From Pseudomonas sp. LFM046 (GTDB lineage: Bacteria > Pseudomonadota > Gammaproteobacteria > Pseudomonadales > Pseudomonadaceae): a stretch of DNA of 64,000 nucleotides. The translations under genes were made by a program, and so were the position numbers. Positions 55,564 through 63,008 of the stretch are shown here, piece by piece; position 1 is the stretch's first letter, and the number at the start of each line of letters is the position of its first letter. The notes beneath the pieces were generated by a model, which was not told the DNA's origin, did not search any database, and saw only the letters and a list, made by a program, of their open reading frames with translations. The stretch covers positions 1,946,620-2,010,619 of the forward strand of contig NZ_JYKO02000001.1 of assembly GCF_000949385.2 (NCBI RefSeq). The letters are read 5' to 3'.

Positions 55564-55640
55564 TGGTCGGAGCGACTGGATTCGAACCAGCGACCTTCTC
55601 GTCCCGAACGAGACGCGCTACCAAGCTGCGCTACGCTCCG
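55564..55640 (-). tRNA. tRNA-Pro (anticodon CGG)
   Basis: 77 nt including an encoded CCA. On the minus strand it reads cggagcg (acceptor) ... agcgcagcttggtagcgc (D arm) ... ctcgtTCGGGAcgag (anticodon arm; anticodon CGG) ... ggttcgaatcc (T arm) ... cgctccgACCA. All four stems pair. Two long frames across it give the well-known false translations of tRNA-Pro and should not be annotated. Confidence 0.97.
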
Positions 55641-55653
55641 TTGTGTGGCGCGC

Positions 55654-55681
55654 ATTCTACAGAAAAACTTTTGGCCTACAA
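55654..55681 (-). promoter_or_regulatory. Promoter of tRNA-Pro
   Basis: On the minus strand TTGTAG (55676-55681), 16-base spacer, TAGAAT (55654-55659), then a GC-rich discriminator gcgcgcc before the tRNA. A GC-rich discriminator is typical of stable RNA promoters under stringent control. Confidence 0.65.
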
Positions 55682-55811
55682 GGGGTTAGCGAAAATTTTT
55701 TTGAATTATTTTGCGCTGGGAAGGGGTGGGGGCGGGAAGCTGCGGATGGCGCGGGGTTGCCGGGGAGGGGGAGGGCCCGTTCCGGCCCGGCGGCGGGAAC
55801 GGGCTGTTCGA

Positions 55812-56033
55812 TCAGAGCTCCTGGATGGTGCGCACCTGGTCCTTGTTCACCTTGGCGTGCCTGCCGTCCAGTTGTTCGAATTCGTAGAAGCCCGTGTCTT
55901 CGTCGAATTCGGGTTTATCCACGGCCTGGATCTCACGCCCGTCATTGAGGGTGATCAGGGACGGCGAGGAGCAGCCGGCCAGAGTGACAAGGCCCATGGC
56001 GAGCAGGAAAGCGGGGACGATCCGCTGGTTCAT
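55812..56033 (-). CDS. YgdI/YgdR-type small lipoprotein
   Basis: 73 aa. Signal sequence with lipobox LAGC and Cys21 as the acylated residue; +2 is Ser, which predicts outer-membrane sorting. The mature domain SLITLNDGREIQAVDKPEFDEDTGFYEFEQLDGRHAKVNKDQVRTIQEL is the DUF903 SH3-like fold of YgdI/YgdR. Function unknown. Upstream of it lies about 80 bases to the divided mobA end; downstream is tRNA-Pro. Confidence 0.92.
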   Translation of the reverse strand: MNQRIVPAFLLAMGLVTLAGCSSPSLITLNDGREIQAVDKPEFDEDTGFYEFEQLDGRHAKVNKDQVRTIQEL

Positions 56034-56111
56034 CGATATCTCCTTGATGAGTACGCTGGTTGTGTGGCCCTTCTGACGAGAATCTTCCCGTCAAAGTTCC
56101 TGCAATCCGGC

Positions 56112-56699
56112 TCAATCCTTCAGCCGATTGCCACTTAACAGTTCAGGCGTATTGAGGTTGGCCAGGCGCGGGTCGCCTTCAGGGCAGTCCACGGCCACCG
56201 GGTCGAGCTGGCGCAGGATGCGTTGAGGGCTGCGCTCTCCGGCCTGCCAGCCGGCTTCCAGCACGGGCAGCAGCGCCCGGGGCAGGATGCAGAACAGCGG
56301 CTCCCAGAACTTGCCCTGACGCACCATGACCGGCCGCTCGCAGGCGGCGGCGAGCAGGCTGGCGATCAGGGTGTCGTCCACCTGCGGGGCGTCGCAGGGC
56401 AGGATCAGCACCTGCTCGTGGCGGGCTACCGCCAGGCCGGCGCGCATGCCCGCCAGCGGCCCGTGGAAGTCGGGGGTGTCATCCCGCACCAGTTGATCGG
56501 CCCAGGCCGCGTAGCGGTCTTCATTACGGTTGCAGGAAATGATCAGGTCGTCGGTGAGGGGGCGCACGCGCTCGTGCAGCCAGGCGATCAGGGGGCGGCC
56601 CCGCCACTCCACCAGGCCCTTGTCGCGACCACCCAGACGATGCCCGCGCCCACCGGCGAGCAGCAGGACGGAGCAGGGCGGTAAAGGCGTGTCGGACAT
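56112..56699 (-). CDS. mobA: Molybdenum cofactor guanylyltransferase
   Basis: 195 aa from ATG 56699. The nucleotide-binding motif [17 protein letters not shown] (canonical LAGGxxxRxGGxDK) and the PCDAPQV metal motif are present. MobA transfers GMP to molybdopterin, giving the bis-MGD cofactor of the DMSO-reductase family (nitrate reductase, formate dehydrogenase). Divergent from moaB-moeA with only about 67 bases between starts, so a shared promoter region controls all three cofactor genes. Confidence 0.95.
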   Translation of the reverse strand: MSDTPLPPCSVLLLAGGRGHRLGGRDKGLVEWRGRPLIAWLHERVRPLTDDLIISCNRNEDRYAAWADQLVRDDTPDFHGPLAGMRAGLAVARHEQVLILPCDAPQVDDTLIASLLAAACERPVMVRQGKFWEPLFCILPRALLPVLEAGWQAGERSPQRILRQLDPVAVDCPEGDPRLANLNTPELLSGNRLKD

Positions 56700-56766
56700 G
56701 GCACGGTCTCCGGGGCGGCGCTGTGATATAACACCGGTCATTCACTCCTACAACTGGAAGCCTGCC

Positions 56767-57306
56767 ATGAGTCACAAGGCCGAGGCGGTGTTCGTGCCGC
56801 TCAATATTGCCGTTCTTACCGTCAGCGATACCCGCAGCCTGGAGACCGACACCTCCGGCCAGCTCTTCGTCGATCGCCTCACCGCCGCCGGCCACAACCT
56901 GGCGGCGCGGGTGCTGCTGAAAGACGACCTGTACAAGATCCGCGCCCAGGTCGCTACCTGGATCGCCGACGACGAGGTGCAGGTCGTGCTGATCACCGGC
57001 GGCACCGGCTTCACCGGCCGTGACAGCACCCCCGAAGCGGTGGCGTGCCTGCTGGACAAGCAGGTGGATGGTTTCGGCGAGTACTTCCGGCAGATTTCCG
57101 TTACCGACATCGGCACCTCCACCATGCAGTCCCGCGCCCTGGCCGGCCTGGCCAACAACACACTGGTCTGCTGCCTGCCGGGCTCCACCAATGCCTGCCG
57201 TACCGCCTGGGACGGCATCCTCGCCGAGCAGCTGGACAACCGTCATCGCCCCTGCAACTTCGTCCCGCATCTGATGCAGGCCAATGCCTGCGAGAGTCGC
57301 GGGTGA
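56767..57306 (+). CDS. moaB: Molybdopterin adenylyltransferase-like protein MoaB
   Basis: 179 aa from ATG 56767. The MoCF-biosynthesis domain shows NIAVLTVSDTRS, LITGGTGFTGRD and LPGSTNACRTAWDGILAEQLD. It is thought to adenylate molybdopterin before metal insertion; MoaB may replace MogA in some bacteria. Its TGA overlaps the GTG start of moeA (GTGA). Confidence 0.95.
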   Translation: MSHKAEAVFVPLNIAVLTVSDTRSLETDTSGQLFVDRLTAAGHNLAARVLLKDDLYKIRAQVATWIADDEVQVVLITGGTGFTGRDSTPEAVACLLDKQVDGFGEYFRQISVTDIGTSTMQSRALAGLANNTLVCCLPGSTNACRTAWDGILAEQLDNRHRPCNFVPHLMQANACESRG

Positions 57307-58517
57307 GCGGTTGCGACCATCCCGGCCTGATGCCGGTGGAAGATGCCCTGGCGCGCCTCCTGGCGCTGGCCGGGGCCGCGCAGATCACAGACAGCGAAAC
57401 CGTCCCCCTGGCCGAGGCCGATGGCCGCGTGCTGGCCGAGCCACTGGTGGCTGGCCTGGACCTGCCGCCGTGGGACAACAGCGCCATGGACGGTTACGCC
57501 CTGCGCCTGGGCGATCTTTCGGGGGAGCCGCTGGTGGTGAGCCAGCGCATCCTCGCCGGCAGCGCCCCTCAGCCTCTCCAGCCGGGCACCTGCGCGCGCA
57601 TCTTCACCGGTGCGCCGCTGCCGGACGGCGCGGATGTGGTGGAGATGCAGGAAAACGTCGAGGTTCTGGAAGATGGCCGGGTGCGTTTCCTGGAGCCGTT
57701 GAGGGCTGGCCAGAATGTGCGCCCCCGTGGCCAGGAAACCCGCGTTGGCGATACCGTGCTGCCCGCCGGCACCCGTTTGGGGCCCATCGAGATGGGCCTG
57801 TGCGCCTCCCTGGGCGCCGCCGAACTGGTGGTGCGCCGCCGTCCGGTGGTGGCGGTGATCTCCACGGGCGATGAGCTGGTACCGCCCGGCCAGCCGCTCG
57901 GCCCGGGGCAGATCTACAACAGCAACCGCAGCCTGCTGATTGCCTGGCTCAAGCGCCTGGGTTGTGCGGTGCTGGATGCCGGCATCCTTGCCGACGACCT
58001 GGAGCTCACCCGCACGGCCCTGGCCGGCCTGGCGGAGGTGGACCTGATCCTCTCCACCGGCGGGGTTTCCGTGGGCGAGGCGGACTTCCTCGGCGCGGCC
58101 CTGCGCGAGGAGGGCGAGCTGGCGTTGTGGAAGCTGGCGATCAAGCCGGGCAAGCCGCTGACCTTCGGGCACTTCCGTGGGGTGCCGGTAATCGGCCTGC
58201 CGGGCAATCCGGCCTCCACCCTGGTGACCTTCGGCCTGCTGGCGCGACCCTACCTGCTGCGCCGCCTCGGCGTGGAAGAAGTGGAGCCGCTGGGCTTCGT
58301 GGTGCCGGCCGGCTTCCTCTGGAAGAAACCCGGCAACCGCCGTGAGTACCTGCGCGCACGCCTGGAGCACGGCCGTGCGGTGATCTACCCGAACCAGAGC
58401 TCCGGCGTGCTGCGCAGCGCGGCCTGGGCCGAGGGGCTGGTGGAGGTGCTGGAAGGCACCACATTGGCCGAGGGGGATTCCGTGCGCTTCATTCCCTTGA
58501 GCGAGTTGCAGGCTTAG
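57303..58517 (+). CDS. moeA: Molybdopterin molybdenumtransferase
   Basis: 404 aa starting at GTG 57303 inside the moaB stop. MoeA inserts molybdate into adenylated molybdopterin. Visible: the N-terminal PPWDNSAMDGYAL motif, STGDEL, STGGVSVGEADF, KPGKPLTFG and LPGNPAS in the central MoCF domain, and a C-terminal beta barrel with YPNQSSG. Full length. With mobA it forms a compact molybdenum-cofactor locus, the second such set in Pseudomonas by memory (moaB2/moeA2). Confidence 0.96.
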   Translation: MSGCDHPGLMPVEDALARLLALAGAAQITDSETVPLAEADGRVLAEPLVAGLDLPPWDNSAMDGYALRLGDLSGEPLVVSQRILAGSAPQPLQPGTCARIFTGAPLPDGADVVEMQENVEVLEDGRVRFLEPLRAGQNVRPRGQETRVGDTVLPAGTRLGPIEMGLCASLGAAELVVRRRPVVAVISTGDELVPPGQPLGPGQIYNSNRSLLIAWLKRLGCAVLDAGILADDLELTRTALAGLAEVDLILSTGGVSVGEADFLGAALREEGELALWKLAIKPGKPLTFGHFRGVPVIGLPGNPASTLVTFGLLARPYLLRRLGVEEVEPLGFVVPAGFLWKKPGNRREYLRARLEHGRAVIYPNQSSGVLRSAAWAEGLVEVLEGTTLAEGDSVRFIPLSELQA

Positions 58518-58542
58518 CACCTGCGAGGCATCTGCCTCACCA

Positions 58543-58641
58543 TGTGGGGGCGAATTTATTCGCTAAGGGCAGCGCAACTGCCCCTTGCAAGCCGCTAGGG
58601 CAGGACTGCGTCCTGCTTGGCGATTGAAATCGCCCCCACAG
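58543..58641. repeat. REPIN: inverted pair of REP-like elements
   Basis: The left half (58543-58584, gtgggggcgaatttattcgc...) and right half (58597-58641, ...ggcgattgaaatcgcccccac) are inverse complements with changes, so the whole can fold into one long hairpin. Same family as 13593-13637, 48536-48578 and 20751-20764. Lies between convergent moeA and the AraC gene. No RAYT transposase gene is in the window. Confidence 0.72.
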
Positions 58642-58668
58642 GTTTCCCCCCAAGGCGAGTTCCGATAT

Positions 58669-59691
58669 TCAGCCTTGCCGCTTAGCTTCCCGATACTCCC
58701 CCGGCGTCTGCCCGGTCCAGGCCTTGAAGCTGCGGTGGAAGGAGCGGGATTCGGTGAAGCCCAGGTAGCAGGCGATGTCCTGGATCGGCAGGTCGCTGCG
58801 CAGCAGGTAATGCTCGGCCAGTTCGCGGCGCAGTTCGTCGAGGATCTGCTGGTAGCTGGTGCCGGCCTGCTGCAGGTGACGCTGCAGGGTCCGCACAGTC
58901 ATGTGGAATTTTTCCGCCACCCGTTCCTTGCGCGGCAGGCCGTCCTTGAGCAGCAGGCGCAAGGCATTCTTCACCCGTTGCGGCAGCGGCTCGTCGTCGT
59001 CCAGCCCGGCCATCAGCGACAGCGCGTGTTCTTCCAGGGTGCGCAGCAGGTTGGCGTCGGCCTGGCGCAAGGGCACAGCCAGATAGTCCAGCGGCACCAG
59101 CAGGGCACTGCAGGTTTGCTCGAACCGTACCGGGCAGCCGAACACCGCTTCATAGTCATCGGTCCGCGCACCCTCGGGCTGGGCATGCTCGAACCACACC
59201 TCCCGAGGTGAACGCTGCATGTCCGCGATCCAGCGTGCATAGAGCAGCCAGGACGCCAGCACGTTCTCCACCATGTGGCGGCGGATGGTCGGGTCCTGAT
59301 GGCGGCAACTCCAGATCATCCGCACCACATCGCCTTCGGCTTCAATACGGCTGACGCCCATGTCGCCCACCAGCTTCTCGTAGGGGGCGATGCGGCTCAT
59401 GGCTTCGCCCAGGGTCGCGCAGTTCATGGTGATGTAGCCCAGCACGCTCCAGGAGCCCGGCTGCACGTAGCGGGCGGAATGCAGGCCGAAGAGGGCGTCG
59501 CCGGAAACACGGATCAGATGGGCCAGCAGGCGCTCATGGGCTTCACTGGGCAGACGCTTGCTGTTGTCCGCCAGGTCCTCGGGACGGATGCCGACAGCAG
59601 CCAGCGTGCTGGCCTGGTCGAGGCCGAGCTGTTCGGCGTGACGCAGGTACTTGATGAGGGCGGGAACCGAGGTGTAGCCGAGCGAATGCAT
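58669..59691 (-). CDS. AraC-family transcriptional regulator
   Basis: 340 aa from ATG 59691. The long N-terminal region (about residues 20-205) is of the Arabinose_bd (PF12625-like, OruR/ArgR-type) kind. The C-terminal AraC HTH has VRTLQRHLQQAGTSYQQILDELRRELAEHYLLRSDLPIQDIACYLGFTESRSFHRSFKAWTGQTPGEYR, both helices intact. Divergent, by 126 bases, from the AGPS-like operon, which it most likely activates. Inducer unknown. Confidence 0.92.
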   Translation of the reverse strand: MHSLGYTSVPALIKYLRHAEQLGLDQASTLAAVGIRPEDLADNSKRLPSEAHERLLAHLIRVSGDALFGLHSARYVQPGSWSVLGYITMNCATLGEAMSRIAPYEKLVGDMGVSRIEAEGDVVRMIWSCRHQDPTIRRHMVENVLASWLLYARWIADMQRSPREVWFEHAQPEGARTDDYEAVFGCPVRFEQTCSALLVPLDYLAVPLRQADANLLRTLEEHALSLMAGLDDDEPLPQRVKNALRLLLKDGLPRKERVAEKFHMTVRTLQRHLQQAGTSYQQILDELRRELAEHYLLRSDLPIQDIACYLGFTESRSFHRSFKAWTGQTPGEYREAKRQG

Positions 59692-59724
59692 GGGGTTTCT
59701 TGTTATGTCCTGATTGGCGAAGGC

Positions 59725-59770
59725 CACTGTCCCGATTCGACAGTGACGCCCTGGAGCGGCTGGCTAGTAT
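59725..59770 (+). promoter_or_regulatory. Palindromic regulator site and possible promoter of the AGPS-like operon
   Basis: A perfect inverted repeat cactgtc (59725-59731) / gacagtg (59739-59745) with a seven-base spacer. It overlaps a possible -35 gtgacg (59743-59748); the -10 tagtat is at 59765-59770 with a 16-base spacer. Position next to the AraC gene suggests binding by that regulator or another dimer. Confidence 0.5.
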
Positions 59771-59817
59771 AGGCAGCCATCAAGAGCCTTCGAAATAACC
59801 CGAACAAGGAGAATGGC

Positions 59818-61413
59818 ATGCGACGCTGGAACGGCTGGGGCGATGAAGCGACGGTGGTGGAACTGCCCGACAATGGGGCGGCTTTCCTGGCCGAACGCAT
59901 AAGTGCTGGCCAACCCCTGCCGGACGCCAGCCTGGAACAGGTGCTGGCCCGAGTGCCCGCTTCGCGGCTGGACGCCCACCCGCTGATCAGCCTGGATGCC
60001 GAGACCCGTGTGCGCCACGCCCGTGGCCAGAGCCTGCCGGATTGGCTGGCGATGCGCGAAGGTGATTTCGGCCAGTTCCCCGACGGCGTCGCGTTTCCGG
60101 AAACCGCCGAGCAGATTCGCCAGTTGCTGGCCCTGGCCGCCGAGCGCGATCTGGTGCTGATTCCCTACGGCGGCGGCACCTCGGTGGCGGGCCATATCAA
60201 TCCCCAGGCGGGCGACCGGCCGGTGCTGACCCTGTCGCTGGAACGCATGAACCGTTTGCTGGAGCTGGACGAGGAAAGTCTGATCGCCACCTTCGGTCCC
60301 GGCGCCAATGGCCCACAGGTGGAAAGCCAGCTTCGTGCTCGGGGCTACACGCTGGGGCATTTCCCGCAGTCCTGGGAGTTGTCGACCCTCGGTGGCTGGG
60401 TGGCCAGCCGTTCCAGTGGCCAGCAGTCCCTGCGCTATGGGCGGATCGAGCAGCTGTTCGCGGGCGGGACCCTGGAAACCTTCGCCGGCCCCATGGCGCT
60501 GCCCACCTTCCCGGCTTCGGCGGCGGGGCCCGACCTGCGCGAGCTCGTGCTGGGTTCCGAAGGCCGTTTCGGGGTGATTTCCGAAGTGCGGGTGCGGGTC
60601 ACCCGGCTGGCGGAGCAGGAGTCCTTCTACGCGGTCTTCCTGCCCAACTGGAACCAGGCGCTCCAGGGCATCCGCAGCCTTGCCCAGGCGCGCGTCCCGC
60701 TGTCCATGCTGCGTTTGTCCAACGCCATCGAAACCGAGACCCAACTGGCCCTGGCCGGACACCCCGGGCAGATCGCGCTGCTGGAGAAGTACCTGGCCCT
60801 GCGCGGCGCGGGCGCCGGCAAGTGCATGCTGACCTTCGGCGTCACCGGCAACCGCGCCCAGAACGCCGCGTCGCTGAAGCAGGCCCGGCGCCTGTTGAAG
60901 CGCTTTGGCGGGGTGTTCACCGGCACCTTGCTGGGCAAGAAGTGGGCGCACAATCGCTTCCGCTTCCCCTACCTGCGCCATGCCCTGTGGAGCGCCGGCT
61001 ATGTGGTGGATACCCTGGAAACCGCCACCGACTGGGTCAACGTCGACAGCCTGCTCGGCAAGATCGAAGCCAGCCTGCGCAATGGTTTGAAGGACGAAGG
61101 CGAGCGGGTGCATGTATTCACCCACCTGTCCCACGTCTATGGCGAGGGATCGAGCATCTACACCTCCTACGTCTATCGCCCAGGCAGCAGCTACGCCGAG
61201 GCGCTGGCGCGCTGGCGCAAGTTGAAGTCCGCCGCCAGCGATGTAATCGCCCAGAACCGCGGCACCATCAGCCACCAGCACGGCGTCGGCCGTGACCACG
61301 CGCCCTGGCTGCCGGCGGAAAAGGGTCCGCTGGGCATGGCCGCGCTGCGCAACCTTGCGCGGCATTTCGATCCCGAGGGGCGCCTGGCTCCCGGCGTGCT
61401 GATCGAGGATTGA
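59818..61413 (+). CDS. FAD-linked alkyldihydroxyacetonephosphate synthase (AGPS)-like protein
   Basis: 531 aa. Motifs along the chain agree with eukaryotic AGPS: SLPDW (72-76), IPYGGGTSVAGHINP (115-129) for FAD binding, STLGGWVASRSSG (189-201), GSEGRFGVISE (246-256), R299 in SMLRLSN matching the SIRLMD arginine of the human enzyme, SSIYTSYVY (445-453) near the active-site tyrosine, and SHQHGVGRDH (485-494). AGPS swaps the acyl chain of acyl-DHAP for a fatty alcohol, forming the ether bond of ether lipids. In bacteria the reaction is unproven for most members; D-lactate/glycolate oxidases are distant relatives. Two bases before the GlpD-like gene. Confidence 0.86.
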   Translation: MRRWNGWGDEATVVELPDNGAAFLAERISAGQPLPDASLEQVLARVPASRLDAHPLISLDAETRVRHARGQSLPDWLAMREGDFGQFPDGVAFPETAEQIRQLLALAAERDLVLIPYGGGTSVAGHINPQAGDRPVLTLSLERMNRLLELDEESLIATFGPGANGPQVESQLRARGYTLGHFPQSWELSTLGGWVASRSSGQQSLRYGRIEQLFAGGTLETFAGPMALPTFPASAAGPDLRELVLGSEGRFGVISEVRVRVTRLAEQESFYAVFLPNWNQALQGIRSLAQARVPLSMLRLSNAIETETQLALAGHPGQIALLEKYLALRGAGAGKCMLTFGVTGNRAQNAASLKQARRLLKRFGGVFTGTLLGKKWAHNRFRFPYLRHALWSAGYVVDTLETATDWVNVDSLLGKIEASLRNGLKDEGERVHVFTHLSHVYGEGSSIYTSYVYRPGSSYAEALARWRKLKSAASDVIAQNRGTISHQHGVGRDHAPWLPAEKGPLGMAALRNLARHFDPEGRLAPGVLIED

Positions 61414-61415
61414 AC

Positions 61416-62990
61416 ATGGCCACCTGGAACGCCGAGTGGCGCGTGGCAGCGTTGCCGGAACTGGCCCGCCGCGACTGGGACCTGATCGTGGTCGGCGGCG
61501 GTATCTGCGGCGCCGGCATCCTGCGTGAGGCCGCTCGGCGGGGGTGGAAATGCCTGCTGCTGGAGCAGCGGGACTTCGCCTGGGGCACGTCCAGTCGCTC
61601 GTCGAAGATGGTCCATGGTGGCTTGCGCTATATCGCCAAGGGTCAACTGGCCCTGACCCGTGCTTCGGTACGCGAGCGCCAGCGCCTGCTGGCCGAGGCA
61701 CCGGGGCTGGTGGACCCGCTGAGTTTCGTCATGCCCCACCGCGGTGGCTTTCCGGGGCCAAGGGTGTTCGGCGGCCTGCTATCCCTCTACGACGCCCTGG
61801 CCGGGCGTCGCAACCATCTCTATTACCCGCTGCAGCAGTTGCGCTATCTGGTGCCCGGTCTTGCCGAAGGCGGCCTGGAGGGCGGCACTCGGTTCTTCGA
61901 TGCGGTGACCGATGATGCGCGGCTGGTGCTGCGGGTGTTGGGCGAGGCTCGCGCTGAAGGTGGCGAGGCGCTGAACGGCATGCGCGTGCTGACGCTGAAA
62001 CGGGAGCAGGGCAGGGTGACCGGCCTGGAGGCTGAAGATACCGAGAGTGGCCAACGTTGCGCCTTCCGCACCCGTGCCGTAGCCCTGGCGACCGGCGCCT
62101 GGGCCGATCGACTGCGCACGGTCGACGGTGCGGAACATATCCGCCCGCTGCGTGGCAGCCATTTGCTGCTGCCGGGCTGGCGCCTGCCGTTGGCCCACGC
62201 CGTCAGTTTCATGCACCCGGCGGATGGTCGACCGGTGTTCGTCTTCCCCTGGGAGGGCGCCACCGTCATCGGCACCACGGATCTCGACCACGACCAGGGG
62301 CTGGACCAGGACGCGAGCATCAGCGAGGCCGAGGTGGATTACCTGCTGGAGGCCTGCTACCTGCAATTCCCGGCGGCCGGCATCGGTCGGGGCGACGTGC
62401 TCTCCACGTGGGCGGGTGTGCGCCCTGTGGTGAGTGACGGCGAAGCGCAGCTGAAGCCTTCGGACGAAAAGCGCGAGCATGCGCTCTGGACTGAACCCGG
62501 TTGCGTGACCCTGGCCGGCGGCAAGCTGACCACCTTCCGCCTGCTGGCCCTGGACGTGCTGCGAGCGTGCGCCGGATTCGTCGGTCGCAGCCTGGAAGAC
62601 CATGGCAGCGCAGTCTTCGAGCCCTGCGCCGAACAGGCACTACCGGCCTTGTCTCCGGCCCAGCGTCTGCGCCTGGCGGGCCGTCATGGCCGCGCCCTGG
62701 CGGAGCTGGCGCCCTGGGTCGAATCGCTCGGCAATGAGCGAATCGGCGCCACCGACACGCTCTGGGCCGAGCTGGCCTGGGCGGCGGAAGGCGAACTGGT
62801 GCTGCACCTGGATGATCTGCTGCTGCGCCGCACGAGGATCGGCCTGCTGCTGCCCCGGGGCGGCCGGGACGAGCTGCCGCGCATCCGCGCACTGTGCCAG
62901 CCATTGCTGGGCTGGAGCGACGCCCGCTGGGCGCGCGAAGAGGCCGCTTACCTGGCCCTCTGGCAACGCTGTTACAGCCTGCCTGCATAA
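61416..62990 (+). CDS. GlpD-like FAD-dependent glycerol-3-phosphate dehydrogenase
   Basis: 524 aa from ATG 61416. Rossmann FAD motif VVGGGICGAGILREAARRG (residues 27-45), then SKMVHGGLRYIAKGQLALTRAS, typical of the GlpD/GPO family, PLRGSHLLLPG, VFPWEGATVIGTTD and the late LAGGKLTTFR. It oxidises G3P to DHAP, passing electrons to quinone. Pseudomonas normally has glpD beside glpFKR; this is a second copy in a different setting, next to the AGPS-like enzyme, so supply of DHAP to that enzyme is a reasonable inference. Lies between the synthase and the FGGY kinase in one operon. Confidence 0.93.
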   Translation: MATWNAEWRVAALPELARRDWDLIVVGGGICGAGILREAARRGWKCLLLEQRDFAWGTSSRSSKMVHGGLRYIAKGQLALTRASVRERQRLLAEAPGLVDPLSFVMPHRGGFPGPRVFGGLLSLYDALAGRRNHLYYPLQQLRYLVPGLAEGGLEGGTRFFDAVTDDARLVLRVLGEARAEGGEALNGMRVLTLKREQGRVTGLEAEDTESGQRCAFRTRAVALATGAWADRLRTVDGAEHIRPLRGSHLLLPGWRLPLAHAVSFMHPADGRPVFVFPWEGATVIGTTDLDHDQGLDQDASISEAEVDYLLEACYLQFPAAGIGRGDVLSTWAGVRPVVSDGEAQLKPSDEKREHALWTEPGCVTLAGGKLTTFRLLALDVLRACAGFVGRSLEDHGSAVFEPCAEQALPALSPAQRLRLAGRHGRALAELAPWVESLGNERIGATDTLWAELAWAAEGELVLHLDDLLLRRTRIGLLLPRGGRDELPRIRALCQPLLGWSDARWAREEAAYLALWQRCYSLPA

Positions 62991-63008
62991 CAAGAACAAG
63001 GACGCATC

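Noticed and set aside
55461-56138. Frames reading [14 protein letters not shown] and [14 protein letters not shown] over 55508-55948
   Set aside because: These are the classic false translations of a tRNA-Pro gene on the opposite strand, which lies at 55564-55640.
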